This document shows, in pieces, positions 30,955 to 42,720 of a stretch of DNA of 64,000 bases. The stretch lies in the NCBI GenBank assembly GCA_964017235.1, contig OZ024935.1:30483596-30547595 (forward strand), given 5' to 3'. The position numbers and the translations under genes are program-made. Source of the DNA: Sabellastarte sp. h YS-2021. Taxonomy: Eukaryota > Annelida > Polychaeta > Sabellida > Sabellidae. Below the pieces are notes generated by a model, which had not been told where the DNA came from, did not search any database, and was given only the letters and a program-made list of their open reading frames with translations. Position 1 is the first letter of the stretch; each line of letters opens with the position of its first letter.

Positions 30955-31249
30955 AATTTTTTTTAATAAGGATAAAAATTTCTACTCACTTTTATATCTC
31001 AAAAACTGTTCTTAATTTCTCCAAGCTATGTAACAAATGCTCTGGTAAGTTCTTAATTTCTCCAAGCTATGTAACAAATGCTCTGGTAAGTTCTGGTAAC
31101 ACAGAGACAATATTTGAAAGGTCAAGGTTTCTATGGCCTGACCTCAAGTGGGATTAAATGTACATGGATTAAATATAGTCAACAAAAAATGTTGCTCATG
31201 AATATTCATATCTGCATATGATTTCCTAAATTACCTTCCAAAAGACTTT

Positions 31250-32290
31250 ATAATCTCTTTATAACGTCTGACACAATGCGCGCAGGTTAATCACATGAGT
31301 TCTTCTAAAATAAATCGCTCCTGAGACTATTTAACCTGTACATTATAATTGGGACTGCACAAAAATGTCCACATCAATGCTCCTGAACAAACCAAAAAGG
31401 CTTAAAAGGGTAGCTACATGAGTGCTGAAAAAAAATGATGCTCTCAGATTAACCGTCTGTACATTTTAATAGTCACTACTCCTAAATGAGTGCATGAGCA
31501 CTCCTGTACCAAACAATACATGTATGTGAACAAACCGAATCAACAATGTGGGCATGCACAACCTAATAAAGAACACACGCATGCACACACCTAGGTTAAT
31601 GACAGGAGCTCCAAAATCTTGTGCTCCTGACATTAACCACCCCATTAATTTTAATTCGAATTGCTTATTTTTGGAGCTCAAAACCATACCTGTCAGTAAC
31701 CACAGGCTTTATTCACATTCACAAGGTTTTGAAGGTCAGAATATTACACAACGCTTACTTTCTGTTTTTAATTAAATATATTTTTCATTATAACAGACAC
31801 ATATGGAAATCTATATGTTGCTGGAAACAGTATTTAGAGTGCTTCTTTTGGTCTTATTTTGTAAAAATCCATTGAAGCATTGGCATGATTTTGCAGATTA
31901 AACTTCAAAGTCAGTTTAAATTAAATAAAATTCACCCAATTAGTTTTTGCTTTGTCATCAATACCTTCAAAACTGTTAAAGATACATACAGAAAACTATA
32001 TATATATTATTGGTTGAAGTGTATTTCACAGCGCTTCTTTTGGTCTTTATTTCATCAAAATCCATCCGTAAACAAGGAAGTTATGGCTAAAAATATCAAA
32101 TTACACATATACTCTACCAAAGCATAATTAACAATGTGCGCATGTGTGGCCTAATAAACAACATGCGCATGCTCACTCAGGTTAATTACAGGAGCCTCAT
32201 CAAATTTCACTCCTGAGATTAACCAGTCCTGTTGATTTTAATTGGAAACCCCCATTTTATATATTAATTAGGAGCTCAAAACCCCTCCTC
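31250..32290. repeat. Diverged tandem array with GGTTAAT..GGAGC hairpins
   Basis: Several units contain a stem formed by GGTTAATGACAGGAGC and GCTCCTGACATTAACC, best at 31594-31609 with 31623-31638 (15 of 16 paired, 13-base loop). A weaker one lies at 32180-32195 with 32209-32224, and a decayed one near 31285. ATGCGCATG motifs and CCTAATAAA(G/C)AACA.(A/G)CGCATGC blocks recur before the stems. The open frames here are incidental. Confidence 0.7.
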
Positions 32291-33715
32291 AGATTAACTT
32301 TTGGGGGTTATAATGCCGACCTTTTTACTACTCTTAATTCTGATGTAGAAATTGGATCACCCAGTTTATTATCAGACACTTTATAGAGATTGGCATTATT
32401 TAAGATTTCTTTTAAACTGACATTTCCTAATGTATCATCCTTATTGCTAAATAAATTTTCATAGTATTGTTTTATATATTCTATGATGTCCTTCTCTTCA
32501 GTTATAAATTGACCATCATTCTCATGAACCCTTTTAACAATTTTTTTCTAAATAGTGTCTTTTTCAAGGTTAAAAATACTTTGAGGGTTTTCCCCTTCAT
32601 CTAGCCATTGAATTCTGAATCGAATCATCTGGCCTTGGATTCGTTCTTCTCCAATAGTTTCCAACATGACCTTTTTATCGAGAAGTAGTTGTAAATTTAC
32701 AGACCCTGTGCTCTCTAACTGTTCAATATCTGTTATCAGGTTCTTTTCTTCTTTATGTTGGCTTTTCTTTTGGAGGGACAAAAATTATATGGTATCACCA
32801 CGTATTTTAAGAAAAAGTAATTCCAAAAATAAGTCATCGCCAACTTTAAAAAGAATATCTTTATAATTCCCTTTGAGGTAAATTGGGTGATAAACAGGAA
32901 TGACATAAGTATAAATTTCATTGTCTATAACTTTGTTTATTAATTCAATGTAATCTTCATTTCTAAGTAAATTGTTATTGAATTTCCAAATCCCCTTTCC
33001 AATAGTAAATTTATTCTGAATAATTTTGAGAGCAATAAAGGAATGGTCAGATTTATAACCAGGTTTAATCTCGCATTTATTAATCAAATCTGTTATTGTA
33101 TTTGAAGTTAGAAAAAAATCCAATTGTGCTTGTTTCAGTGGATTGCGAGATCTCCATGTATATCTATGTGGGTTGGGATAAGTAATTCGAAAGGTATCAC
33201 ATAAGTTCAATTCTTGTATCATACTCAGAACCTCTTTTCTAGATTTAAGATTATTGATATTCCTCTAATTATAGCTGTCGATATTTGGATCAGGGTTTTT
33301 TAGTTACCACAAATTATATAGCAATCTGGATTATTCTTCAGGGTAACATTTTTTATTTCTCTGTAAAAAGAAGGGTTATATATGTTTGGTCCATACAATA
33401 TCACAATATTAAAGATATCAGAAGTAATTTGTTACAATTAAACATATAAAGTTACCTTCAAAATAATATGTTTAGGATATAATTTCATATTCAAAATTGC
33501 TTTTGAACAAAATTACAACTCCACGTGCATTCATTTGAGTTCCATGAATAAAGCATTCATTTCTCCCTAACCATGGGAGAAACCCTTTTCAATCCAGTGG
33601 GTGTCTTGAAGACATATTACATTATCATTTATTTCTTTAAAATATGTTAAGACATCTTGTCTCTTTTTCATATTTTGTAAACCCCTACAGTTGGAGACAA
33701 CGCAACAATCTTATT
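32291..33715 (-). mobile_element. Tx1/L1-like LINE ORF2 fragment: endonuclease and linker, degraded
   Basis: Minus strand. It opens near 33710 with VVSNCRGLQNMKKRQDVL and VICLQDTHW, the start of an apurinic-type endonuclease. It continues through RYTWRSRNPLKQAQLDFFL and SDHSFIALKI to WKFNNNLLRNEDYIELI, and then has the pre-RT linker RIQWLDEGENPQSIFNLEK. Stops and frame changes are frequent. It ends before the reverse transcriptase. ORF1 material of the same class lies at 37484-38700 on the same strand, so the two may be parts of one broken element. Confidence 0.8.
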
Positions 33716-33927
33716 TAACAATGGCATAGCCATAGTAAATGAACACACAAAATTCCTTCATGTTGACAATGAGCTACCACCGAATATTACTCTAGTACTG
33801 AACACTTCACAACAAGGAGTGACATCTCATGCTGACAGTGGACAAATGCTTCAAAATGTAGCAGCAGGCACTGAAATAAATGAAAGTGCAGTCTACATGC
33901 CAGTTTTGGATGTGAAGTTCGAAGGTG
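33716..33927 (+). pseudogene. Exon-like open frame of unknown origin
   Basis: An open stretch of ~75 codons with even composition (FNNGIAIVNEHTKFLHVD, ELPPNITLVLNTSQQ, AAGTEINESAVYMPVLDV), cut on the right by a MITE at 33928. It has no start codon in context. The frame may begin inside the neighbouring LINE at about 33697. I do not recognise the product. It could be a captured exon fragment, a piece of another transposon's ORF, or chance. Confidence 0.3.
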
Positions 33928-34295
33928 CACTGAAAATTATTAATTTCTCAAAATGGTGCCTAAAACAACAAGTTTCCTAAATGACAAATTCAAATGCTAT
34001 TTTCTTGTTGAATGATAGTCAAATGTTGATAACTTATAGGTCATATTAATTGAAAGCTTATGACAAGAAAATTATAGTTAACTTAAAATTAATTTCATAA
34101 GAATGTCACCAATAACAGATGCCTTAAACTTACAAATTAATTGTACTATCTGGGTTAGTTTCTTGTCATAAGTTTGTCAGTTAATTTGTCCAACAAGAAA
34201 ATGACAAGTGTAAATTTGTCAATAAGAAAGTTTGTTGTTTTAGGCACCATTTTGACAAATAAATGACAAATTAATATTTGTCAGAGGTTTTCAGT
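33928..34295. mobile_element. CACTG-ended MITE (copy 3)
   Basis: Nearly full-length copy of the family at 26135-26500. The final G of the right end is lost and no duplication is clear. Confidence 0.85.
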
Positions 34296-34559
34296 AAATA
34301 GTGGTCCCCACAGTCGAAGAAATTCTATTATTATTATTATCAGTTATAAACAGCGAATTAAATATTCTTTCATAAGTATCAAAATAATTTGAGGCTTCTG
34401 TTACTCTTGACTAGAACAGTACCCATGTGAATAATTGTCAAAAACGAACATTTAACAAAACTTAAATAAGACAAAAGAAGTATTAACAAAAGCATAGTTA
34501 TTCACAAAAAGGAAGAAGGTGAAAAAAAGCCAATGGCTGGTCTTAACCAATTTAGGATT

Positions 34560-37480
34560 GCCTCAAAAGCCATTCAAAATCATTCCAATCCAGTATCAAT
34601 GTAATACATTGTGATATGAGAAAAAAACATTACCAGTAACAATGTAATACATGTAGGTAAGTAAAACAAACATTTAAAGATTAAATGGATCAAAGTGTTA
34701 ATAATATATTCTAATTTAATCTAATCTACTGCTTTGCAAGCGCAATATCTTTCCCACAATGAGGAACTCAGTGCACTAATTAAACAAAATCATTATCATA
34801 TGGAAGTCGAGGGGCGTTCAAAGCCAGTAATCCAGGATTGTGCATGTGACCGGGAGGGAAGGAAGACTAAATTAGGAAGCTAGAGCTGAAGAGGTGAATT
34901 TTGAGGTGCTTTCTAAAAGATGCAACAGAGGGACTATTTCTTACATGGAGAGGGAAAGAGTTCCAGAGGGCAGGGGCATAGTGACTGAAGGAATTAGAAA
35001 ATTGTTTAATTGATTTGTGAACTCTACGATCAAAAGTGGGGGTTTGAAGGAACTTGAGTTTGGGGGTATTCGCCTTATGTGACCCTAGGTGAGAATTTTG
35101 TATGTAATAAGACCAATTTTAAATTGTACCCTGTATCTAACTGGTAGCCAATGGAGTTTTTTTAGTTGAGGGGTAATGTGAGAGAATTTAGAGGAACGGG
35201 TGACAACCCTGCAGAGTGAGTTTTGGACTAGCTGCAATCTCCTCAACTCAAAATCAGTGAGCGATAAGAAGAGTGAATTGCAGTAGTCCAGCCTGCTGCT
35301 CACCAAAGCATTCGCTAACAGCACTGATGTATTCAGGTCTAAAAGGGGACGAATTCTGTAGAGGTCTCTCGCTTGTACTCTAGTGGACTTAATAACCTGT
35401 GACACGTGGTTTGAGAAAGTGAAATTAGAGTCGAACACCACTCCGAGGTCCCTGACACTTTGTGCTGGCGAGACCTGATTTCCCAGAATATTGATAGGGA
35501 AGTGAGGGAGGAGTTGTTTACAATTTTTTGGGGAGCCTATGAGAATGAACTTGGTTTTGTCTGGGTTAAGTTTTAATTTATTTATGAACATGAAATTTTG
35601 AATGTCGTTTAGGCAGTTCTTTAGTTTTTGAATAGAGTGAGACTATCTTGACATTGTCTCAAAAAACGGTCAAATTCAATCCAAACCAATATCAATGTAA
35701 TACATGTAGTGATGTGAGAAAAACAAAGTATTACCAGTAACCATGTAATACATATAGAGAAGTGAAGGACATTTAAAGATTCAACATCATGAAGGAGGAC
35801 CTTTCTTTTTGGACTGCGCCATAATTAAGTGTTATAGAAGACAACTTAAGAAAGAGCCTTGTTTGTTGGAAGCATTTATGTAGTTACCAAAATTAAATTT
35901 AAAAATTATACTGATCTACCAGTTCAATAGCTATGTGCTTTATAAGTTCAAATCAACCTTTGACTCTCTCTATCACACTAAGCTATCACCAGTATCAACA
36001 TAATATGTGTTGGGATGTTAAGAAACAAAGTATTACCATTGAGTTCAAATCAGATAACCTTTAGTTAATAAATTCAAAAGAAAAATTTTCACTGTCACAA
36101 ACTTATTACCAGTATCAATGTAATATATGTGAGGAAACAAGTTATTACCAGTAACAATGTACTACATATAGAGAAGACAACAAACATTTAAAGGTTTAAT
36201 TGTCGAGAAAGAGAAAATTGTTAACTTATTCACATCAAGGTATTACCATTAGCAATGCAGTACATATAGAGAAGAGGACAAACATTTAAAGATTTAATAG
36301 TCAAAAAAGAGAGAAAAACTTCACCTTTTCACATGAAAGCTATTACTAGATTATTAGTTGATAAATTCAAAAGAAAAATGTTCACTGTCTCAAAAAGCTA
36401 TTACCAGTATCAATGTAAAACATGTTAGGAAACAAGGTATTACCAGTAACAATGTAGTAACATTTGAAGGTTTAATTGTCGAGAAAGAGAAAAAAAGTTC
36501 ACTTTTTCACATCAAGGCTATCACCAGTATCAATAAAATATTTAGAGATGTGAGAAAATACATTATTACTAATGACAATGTAATAGATATAGAGAAATGA
36601 ACAGACATTTAGAGTTTTTATGTCATGAAGGAGCACATTATTTTTTGGACTGCTCAATAATTTAAAGTTGCACAAGGCAACTTAATGAAGAGCCTTATTT
36701 AGCTGAAGAATTTATATAGTTATCAAAATTAAATTCAAAAATTATATAGATCTCCCACTTCTATATGCTTTATGAATTCAAATCAATGCTTAGTTGATAA
36801 ATTCAAAAGAAAAAATATCATTGTGTCACCTCTTAGCTATTGCCAGTATCAATGTAATACATATAGAGATGTTAGGAAACAAAGTATTACTATTGAGTTC
36901 ATATCAGATAATCTTTAGTTGATAAAATTAAAGTAATACATGTAAGAAAACAAGGTATTACCAGTAACAATGTAGTACTTATAATGAAACGAACAAAGAT
37001 TTATGGATTTAATTGTCAAGAAAGAAGAAAAAAAATGTTCACTCTTTAACATCAAAGCTATTACCAGTATCAATAAAATATATAGAGAGATGTAGGAAAA
37101 CAAAATATTTCCCATGACAATGTAATAGATATAGAGAAGTGAACAAACATTAAAATTTTAATGTCATGAAGCACATTGTTTTTTTTGGACTGCTCCATAA
37201 TTAAATTTTGCACAAGACAACTTAATAAAGAGCCTTATGGCAGTATTTATAAAGCTATCAAAATTAAATTTAAAAAAAATATCCCACTTCACAGTCTAAA
37301 TGCTTTATGAATTCAAATCAACCTTAGTCAATAAATTCAAAAGAAGAACTTTCATTGTGTTACATCAGATTTATTACCAGTGTCGATGTAATACACGTAG
37401 AAATGTTAGGGAACAAAGTATTACCAGCATTTATATAATTGTCAAAATTAAGTTTAATCATTATACTGGTCTACCACTTC
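34560..37480. repeat. Degenerate long tandem repeat, ACCAGTATCAATGTAATACAT family
   Basis: ATTACCAGTA(T/A)CAATGTAATA..AT(A/G)(T/G)AGA motifs recur at least a dozen times, at 100-250 base spacing. They are mixed with ACATTTAAAGATT, AAATTCAAAAGAAAAA and CTATATGCTTTATGAATTCA blocks, so a higher-order unit of several hundred bases is likely. An L2 fragment interrupts it (34866-35640). No gene. Confidence 0.75.
34866..35640 (-). mobile_element. L2-like LINE, 3' part of ORF2 and C-terminus
   Basis: From 35591 leftward the minus strand is open for 168 codons: KLKLNPDKTKFILIGSPKN, SVRDLGVVFDSNFTFSNHVS, ANALVSSRLDYCNSLF, LRRLQLVQNSLCRVV, ITPQLKKLHWLPVRYR. After a frame change comes ALWNSFPLHVRNSPSVASFR then KHLKIHLFSS, ending at a stop near 34869. 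This is the classic C-terminal third of an L2-group reverse transcriptase polyprotein. It is the best preserved L2 copy here. 5' truncation is usual for LINEs. Confidence 0.9.
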
Positions 37481-37483
37481 AGT

Positions 37484-38700
37484 AGCTACTTGCTTGATGA
37501 GGTCAAATTGTTGTTTACCTAAATGAGTTCCTCCAAACCCTCTGGTCACAATAAGTATAGCATCAGTCACAGATTTCTGCTCTAAAACTGAACATAAAAC
37601 ACTTGAACCTCTCCATTCCTTGTCGTCAAAGTATCCGGATATCATTTGACCCTCAGCATCTGTGAACTTATAGGCATAAATAACATGGTCCGACCCAACA
37701 AGATGTTCATCTTAGCTCTCAAAGCTTATATTGCTTCCCCCTCAGTGTGAATTTGGTACAGGTGCCCTTGGAAGACAGAGCCTTTCAATGTAATTGGATT
37801 TGAGTGAACCATATTATCCAGCCAAATCGGTTCCCCAACAGACAGTGATGGATCTAAGCAATTCTTCTCAAAGGCCTCCATATTTACTAAGGAATTCACC
37901 AGCTTGTCTGCGACAAGCTTCACCCTTGTATCTGTACTTCTTGCTTTTACTTCCTCTCTTAATTTTATAAGTATTGGAAGTGGGGCAGCTCATTTTTCTT
38001 TCACAGTATGAGGGAGGTGCTCACTAATAGCTAAAGGTGATTGCCTTAAATTATTAGAGAAGGATAAGACCAGGTCTCTGCCACGGTGAGACATAAATCT
38101 TATTAGCATCGATCTAGGTTTTGTATTTCTTTGACCAGTGGATTTGTTGGGGAGAATAGATAAGTTTTAGGAATTCTAAGATGCTTCTGGATAACTAACA
38201 TAACCTCAGAATAACAATCGTGTCCATCCTGTTTTTGGAAGATAGTGGATTACTAGGTTAGATTTCATCGAATATATTTGCAGGGCTTCAACTTGGCTTT
38301 CCAATGCAGATACAGTGGAATTTAGTTTAACAATGGTTCACTCACACTCTTTTGCTTGCATTTTGAGATGTCGATTTTCACTTTGGAGTGACTTAATATC
38401 GATTCGTATTTTAACACTTACAGACTGCAAGAGGTTTAAGGTCTCATCAGTTTTCTCACTTAGATTTGAGACCTTTTCGTCTAGCTGGGCATACCTATCC
38501 TTTGGCATTTCTGTATTTTCTGCACTTAAGATCCCTTCCACTTTTTTGCTGAGACTTGACATTTTACTGTCTAATTGTACAAACCTCTCATCTGATGATT
38601 CTGACAGCTCCATATTCATATCCAGTTTGCCTGTAAGGTTTTGAAGTACATGGTTTACATTTTGTGATCTCTTGGGTGATTTACTGGACTAGGGTTACTT
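37484..38700 (-). mobile_element. Tx1/L1-like LINE ORF1 remnant
   Basis: Minus strand: a coiled coil (38338-38619; heptad-rich RFVQLDSKMSSLSKKVEG type) is followed near 38100-38150 by KPRSMLIRFMSHRGRD, the RRM end. At 37920-38000 come LPILIKLREEVKARST and VKLVADKLV, the C-terminal RNA-binding domain of L1-type ORF1p. A C-terminal extension (37484-37640) has EWRGSSVLCSVLEQ and VTRGFGGTHLGKQQFDLI. Frames are broken several times. Confidence 0.75.
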
Positions 38701-38849
38701 GATTCTGAGAGTTCGTTTAAATTTCTTTTCCAGGGTTCTATACTCATACTAATGATTGAGTTTCCATTAACAGTCACTTATAGCAGTCTAATCTCTTGTT
38801 AAAGTAAACAGTTAAATGTCTAGACAGATTCAAACCCAATGAAGAACAA

Positions 38850-40759
38850 ATTAACTCTGATCTAGATGTACCACAAAGTATAATAGATTTCATGAATGAC
38901 AATACAACTGATGAACCAATGGTAGAAAAACTCCACATGATTTTAATGAAATAAACAAATATTTCAAAAATAAATCTATATTGTGGCCAAACCGTCCAAC
39001 TTGGTGATAGAAACTTCTACACCAAACTCAAAAATGACCCTACACTTGACATATCACACAAGATATGTGAAGTACTTGCTGAAATAAAAACATTGAAATT
39101 AATCACTGAAAAAAACTTTGATTACTTAAACATAAGTAAACCAAAAGCAGGGAGATTCTATTTATTACCAAAAATACATAAAAAGAATGTCCCGGGAAGA
39201 CCAATATGTAGTTCCATAGGACACCCAACTTGCAACATCAGTAAGTTTGTTGATGCACATATAAAAGATTATGTAACCAAAACAAAATCATATGTGAGGG
39301 AGACCTAACATTTCATCAATAGATTAAAATATATTGAGAAACTTCCACCAGGCACACTCTTAGTAACCCTGGATGTATCTTCTCTCTACACCCACATTCC
39401 TAATAGAGAGGGAATTCTTGCAGTAGCTGCCCAACTAAGGCGAGATAGAACAAAATACCCTATATCACTCCCTTCATATTAAGACTCTTAGAATTAGTCT
39501 TACATAGTGTGAACTTCACATTTAATGATGATCATTATTTACAAACAGGGGGAACTGCTATGGGTACAGCATTAGCACCCAATTATGCCAATTTATTTAT
39601 GGAAAGGTTTGAGACAAATGCCTTGAAGAATTGGCCTATAAACCACTCTCATGGCTTAGATATATTGATGACATATTCATGATCTGGACACATGGGCAAA
39701 ATGAACTAAATAAATTCATTGAGTACCTCAATGGCATACACCCCAGAGTCAATTCACATCTGAAACAAGCAAAAGTTCTATTAATTTTCTAGATACTATA
39801 CAGTCAAAATTGACAGTGACAGAACCATCCACACTACTCTGTATGAAAAAACCTACAGATACTCACCTTTATCTTCATTATGATTCAGCTCATCATAGCC
39901 CTTGCCACAAAAAAGGCCCACATGGACAGTTCTTAAAAATTAGAAGAATCTGCACTAAGAATCAGGACTTCATCGAAAATGGCATTAAAAATATTGATCA
40001 CTACCTAAAAAGAGGTTACCCCTTTAAGCAATTGAAGAAACATATGCTTAAAGCATGCAAATTCAGTCAGAATGATTTGCTAGAGGTGAAAACAAAGGAT
40101 CCAGTTACTACTCCTGTAATGACCACCAAATATAACCCATAAAATCCCAACATAAAGGATTTTATTCATGATAACTGGAATATAATCCAGCATAGTAATG
40201 ACTGTGCCTCAGCATTTCCAGATAAACCACTCATTGGCTTCAAAAGATTACCAAACCTTAGAGACATACTTACCAAAGCATTCATTTCTTATCCACAAAA
40301 AGAAATGGAAGCCAAAAGCATTACACCTACGCACTGCACCAGATTAGGTAAATGCACTTATTGCCCTATCATCAAAAGTCTTGATGAAATCACCTGCAAA
40401 ATTAGTGGGAATAAATATAAACCTAAACACTTACCCAAACAGCTATAATGTGAATTAAGTGACATAGTATATTTAATTACATGCAAAGAATGCAAAATAT
40501 ACTATGTCAGGCAGAGCGTTCACAGCATGAATCTATGAACATAAAATTTCAGTCAATAAACCCAAGGATAGTAAAGTGACTCCTGTTTCCAAACATATCA
40601 CTGAAAAAAAACACTCTGCTAAGGATATGCAGTATTCTATACTGGAATGGTGCCCCCAAGTACAACACACCATCAACTGCCCACAGAAGAAGGCGTGAAC
40701 AGTGGTGGATGTGGAATATTGGAGCAATCCATCCAACAGGCATAAATCAATTTATTTGA
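38850..40759 (+). mobile_element. Penelope-like element: reverse transcriptase plus GIY-YIG, degraded
   Basis: Order on +: KICEVLAEIKTLKL, then GRFYLLPKIHKKNVPGRPIC near 39150, TLLVTLDVSSLYTHIPNREG near 39370 (motif A) and GGTAMGTALAPNYANLFMER near 39560 (motif B), where PLEs have GTAMG.K.AP.YANIFM. The linker has PLIGFKRLPNLRDIL and CTRLGKCTYCPI. The C-terminal GIY-YIG domain has DIVYLITCKECKIYYV (YVGQT-type motif damaged), and the typical HPTGINQFI ending stops at 40757-40759. Several stops and frame changes show that it is dead. Confidence 0.88.
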
Positions 40760-41269
40760 TTTCTATGCATTTACTGGTCTTTTATTCACACTCATGGGAC
40801 CAAAGCCCTAACTTTGCTTTAAGACAAAACAAGCCCTTGTTCACAAACTTCACTGCCAGTACAAAAGATTCAGCAGAGGCAGAGGTAGACAGTCATTCAT
40901 ACACATTTAACACTGGTCCATTTAAAACAGAACATGTCATTAGAGTCTTTGTTCACAATATTGGTGGTTCCATAACATTGTTGAATGGGATAGATTAATG
41001 TGACAATATTGTAAAAAGTAATGTATTTTCACCCCTATATTTAAAAACACTCATATCCTCTATACAAACACATTTTTTGATTGGTAAGATGTACTATTAT
41101 CCATACATATTCTTATTATGTATCCTGTCAGTATTTTTAGGTTAAGCCATCCAAAACTTTAACAAAAGAACATTTTCCTCCACCTTTTAACACTCTGCCC
41201 CATGTTCTTTCAGAGGTGTTATTGTTGATATGTTGCATGAGCTGTTTGCTAGGTGAGTCAGGCAAAGAG
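40760..41269. other. Unassigned DNA after the Penelope-like element
   Basis: No gene. It may include the element's 3' region. Confidence 0.45.
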
Positions 41270-41375
41270 TGACTTCTGTTTCCAAACATTTCACTGGAAA
41301 AAACAACTCTGCTAAGGATATGCAGTTTTCTATACTGGAATGGTGCCCCCAAGTACAACACACCATCAACTTTCA
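41270..41375 (+). repeat. Duplicate of the Penelope-like 3' coding end
   Basis: TGACTTCTGTTTCCAAACAT to CAACACACCATCAACT repeats 40575-40680 with few changes. Two 3' ends in the same orientation 700 bases apart are usual for tandem or partial PLE insertions. Confidence 0.8.
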
Positions 41376-41660
41376 CATGGAATATAGTCCTAATACCAGA
41401 TGAGAGTTCTACAAATCTTCGCTAGAAAGTGATGATTTCTTTATGAGGGGAGTAATGACCACCTTCTTGAAGTTTTGAGGAAAAACTCCCTTAGGCAAAG
41501 ACAAATTGACAAGTTTTGTAATTGATGGAAGTAAAATATCTGCACAAATTTTCAGAAGGAAAGTGGGCACTGGATCTAAAAGACATTTTTGATGATCTTA
41601 AACATCTCATTCTTCAAGACCTCATTAAAGTTGGGAGGTGGACAGAAATATAGCCTGATG
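41376..41660 (-). mobile_element. L2-like LINE fragment, N-terminal RT region
   Basis: Minus strand reads LLDPVPTFLLKICADILLPS, ITKLVNLSLPKGVFPQNFKK and VVITPLIKKSSL, the first conserved blocks of L2-type reverse transcriptases, including a stop. Confidence 0.8.
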
Positions 41661-42045
41661 AATTGTATATAAGAATAAGAACCACAATTACTGAGTGAAA
41701 TAAGAATTCAGTATAGTGTATCACCAATTTTATTGACTAAAACTGATGAAATTCAAAAGAACACATAATGTTGGAGTAACATAAATACTTGGTTAACTGG
41801 TAGTATATTTTTGCAATATCCAGGCCATCTTAGAGGAGGACTGAGTTACGATTACCCCACTTTGTTGAAAAATATAACCCATGAACCAATGCATAGTTTA
41901 TTTTTACTTGTAATTATATGAAGCTTCTACTTACCAAGTTCTAGTTTACTAAAAAGCCAATGTATCATTTTGATCACTCACTTTAAAGATGCTTGTCATA
42001 TATCCATACTACATATTAGGGCACTCTGCCAGCATGTCTTTTAAA
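41661..42045. other. Unassigned AT-rich DNA
   Basis: Nothing recognised. Confidence 0.5.
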
Positions 42046-42720
42046 GGGAACAATGTTGTGTGTGTGGTAGTGCACTGATTACAGAGTTCTTGTACCATAC
42101 AAGGACATTGAATTATAAATCTGTATAGTTTACAGAATTGATCTAGCTTGTCTAGACCTCTCTTGTGCTAGACTGGAAATGTATTGTGTTTCCTTTCTGG
42201 AACCTTCCGGTTACTGTCTTTATATATATTTTTTCTAGAACCTTTCTCTATCTACAGTATATAAAGGGTTGAAAATCTGGCCACACAGGAGATTGTGTTG
42301 AGTTATTGTACTATACACCTGCTATACTGTGTTAAAAACATTTTGTGGCAAACTCTTTTTGAAGTGAACTGCATATAGTGCGTGGATCTACCAGAGAGTT
42401 CATGGATTTGCTGTATATAGGATGCTGTTTGCATCCTGAAGTGAAAAACTAGACTCTGTGAATATCTGGATATCGATATTGTATATTAGTAGACACCAAA
42501 CAGATCACAGGAAATACAGTGGGTATAGTGGACAAACTTAACTTTTAATTAGGTGAATAGGACTGTGGTCAAGTCACATTGGTTTCATTATTGTGTTATC
42601 ATATGATGGTACGAACTACTAAGATTATCTCAGTTGACTGTAAGCCTTATTTTAATTGTTAAATAAATTTGTATAACTTTTTTTTCTTTTCCTGTTGCAA
42701 CTTAAAAGCAACCAGTTATT
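42046..42720 (+). repeat. Possible solo LTR
   Basis: A unique-looking stretch with a TATATAAAGG core-promoter motif (near 42258) downstream of CTGGAACCTTCCGG-type sequence, and an AATAAA signal near 42661. This is the U3-R-U5 layout of an LTR. I cannot define its ends or a target duplication, and I see no second copy. Confidence 0.25.

Larger units (their letters stand above)
29311..30980. mobile_element. Long-TIR element with tRNA-like sequence in both arms
   Basis: The segment 29311-29465 and the complement of 30825-30980 are similar for ~150 bases, from ATTTTTTATC through AGACTGAGAG and TTGATTCCCAGTGATGTG to GAAGCAAA.TAAATATTA. The region between has a nested foldback (30124-30490) and no gene. 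A DNA transposon or two opposed copies of a repeat would both fit. Confidence 0.6.

Noticed and set aside
33690..33700. CCCTACAG as a 3' splice site for the frame at 33716
   Set aside because: Its complement encodes NCRGL at the start of the minus-strand LINE endonuclease, so the resemblance is explained.
38920..38945. CTGATGA...GAAA resembling a hammerhead ribozyme core, of interest because Penelope-like elements can carry them
   Set aside because: It lies in the coding part of the element, stem II would be only 3 bp with an extra base before GAAA, and no closing stems were found.
41187..41376. Short minus-strand frames of 60-80 aa at 40533-40743 and 41137-41376
   Set aside because: They are antisense to the duplicated Penelope-like GIY-YIG end.
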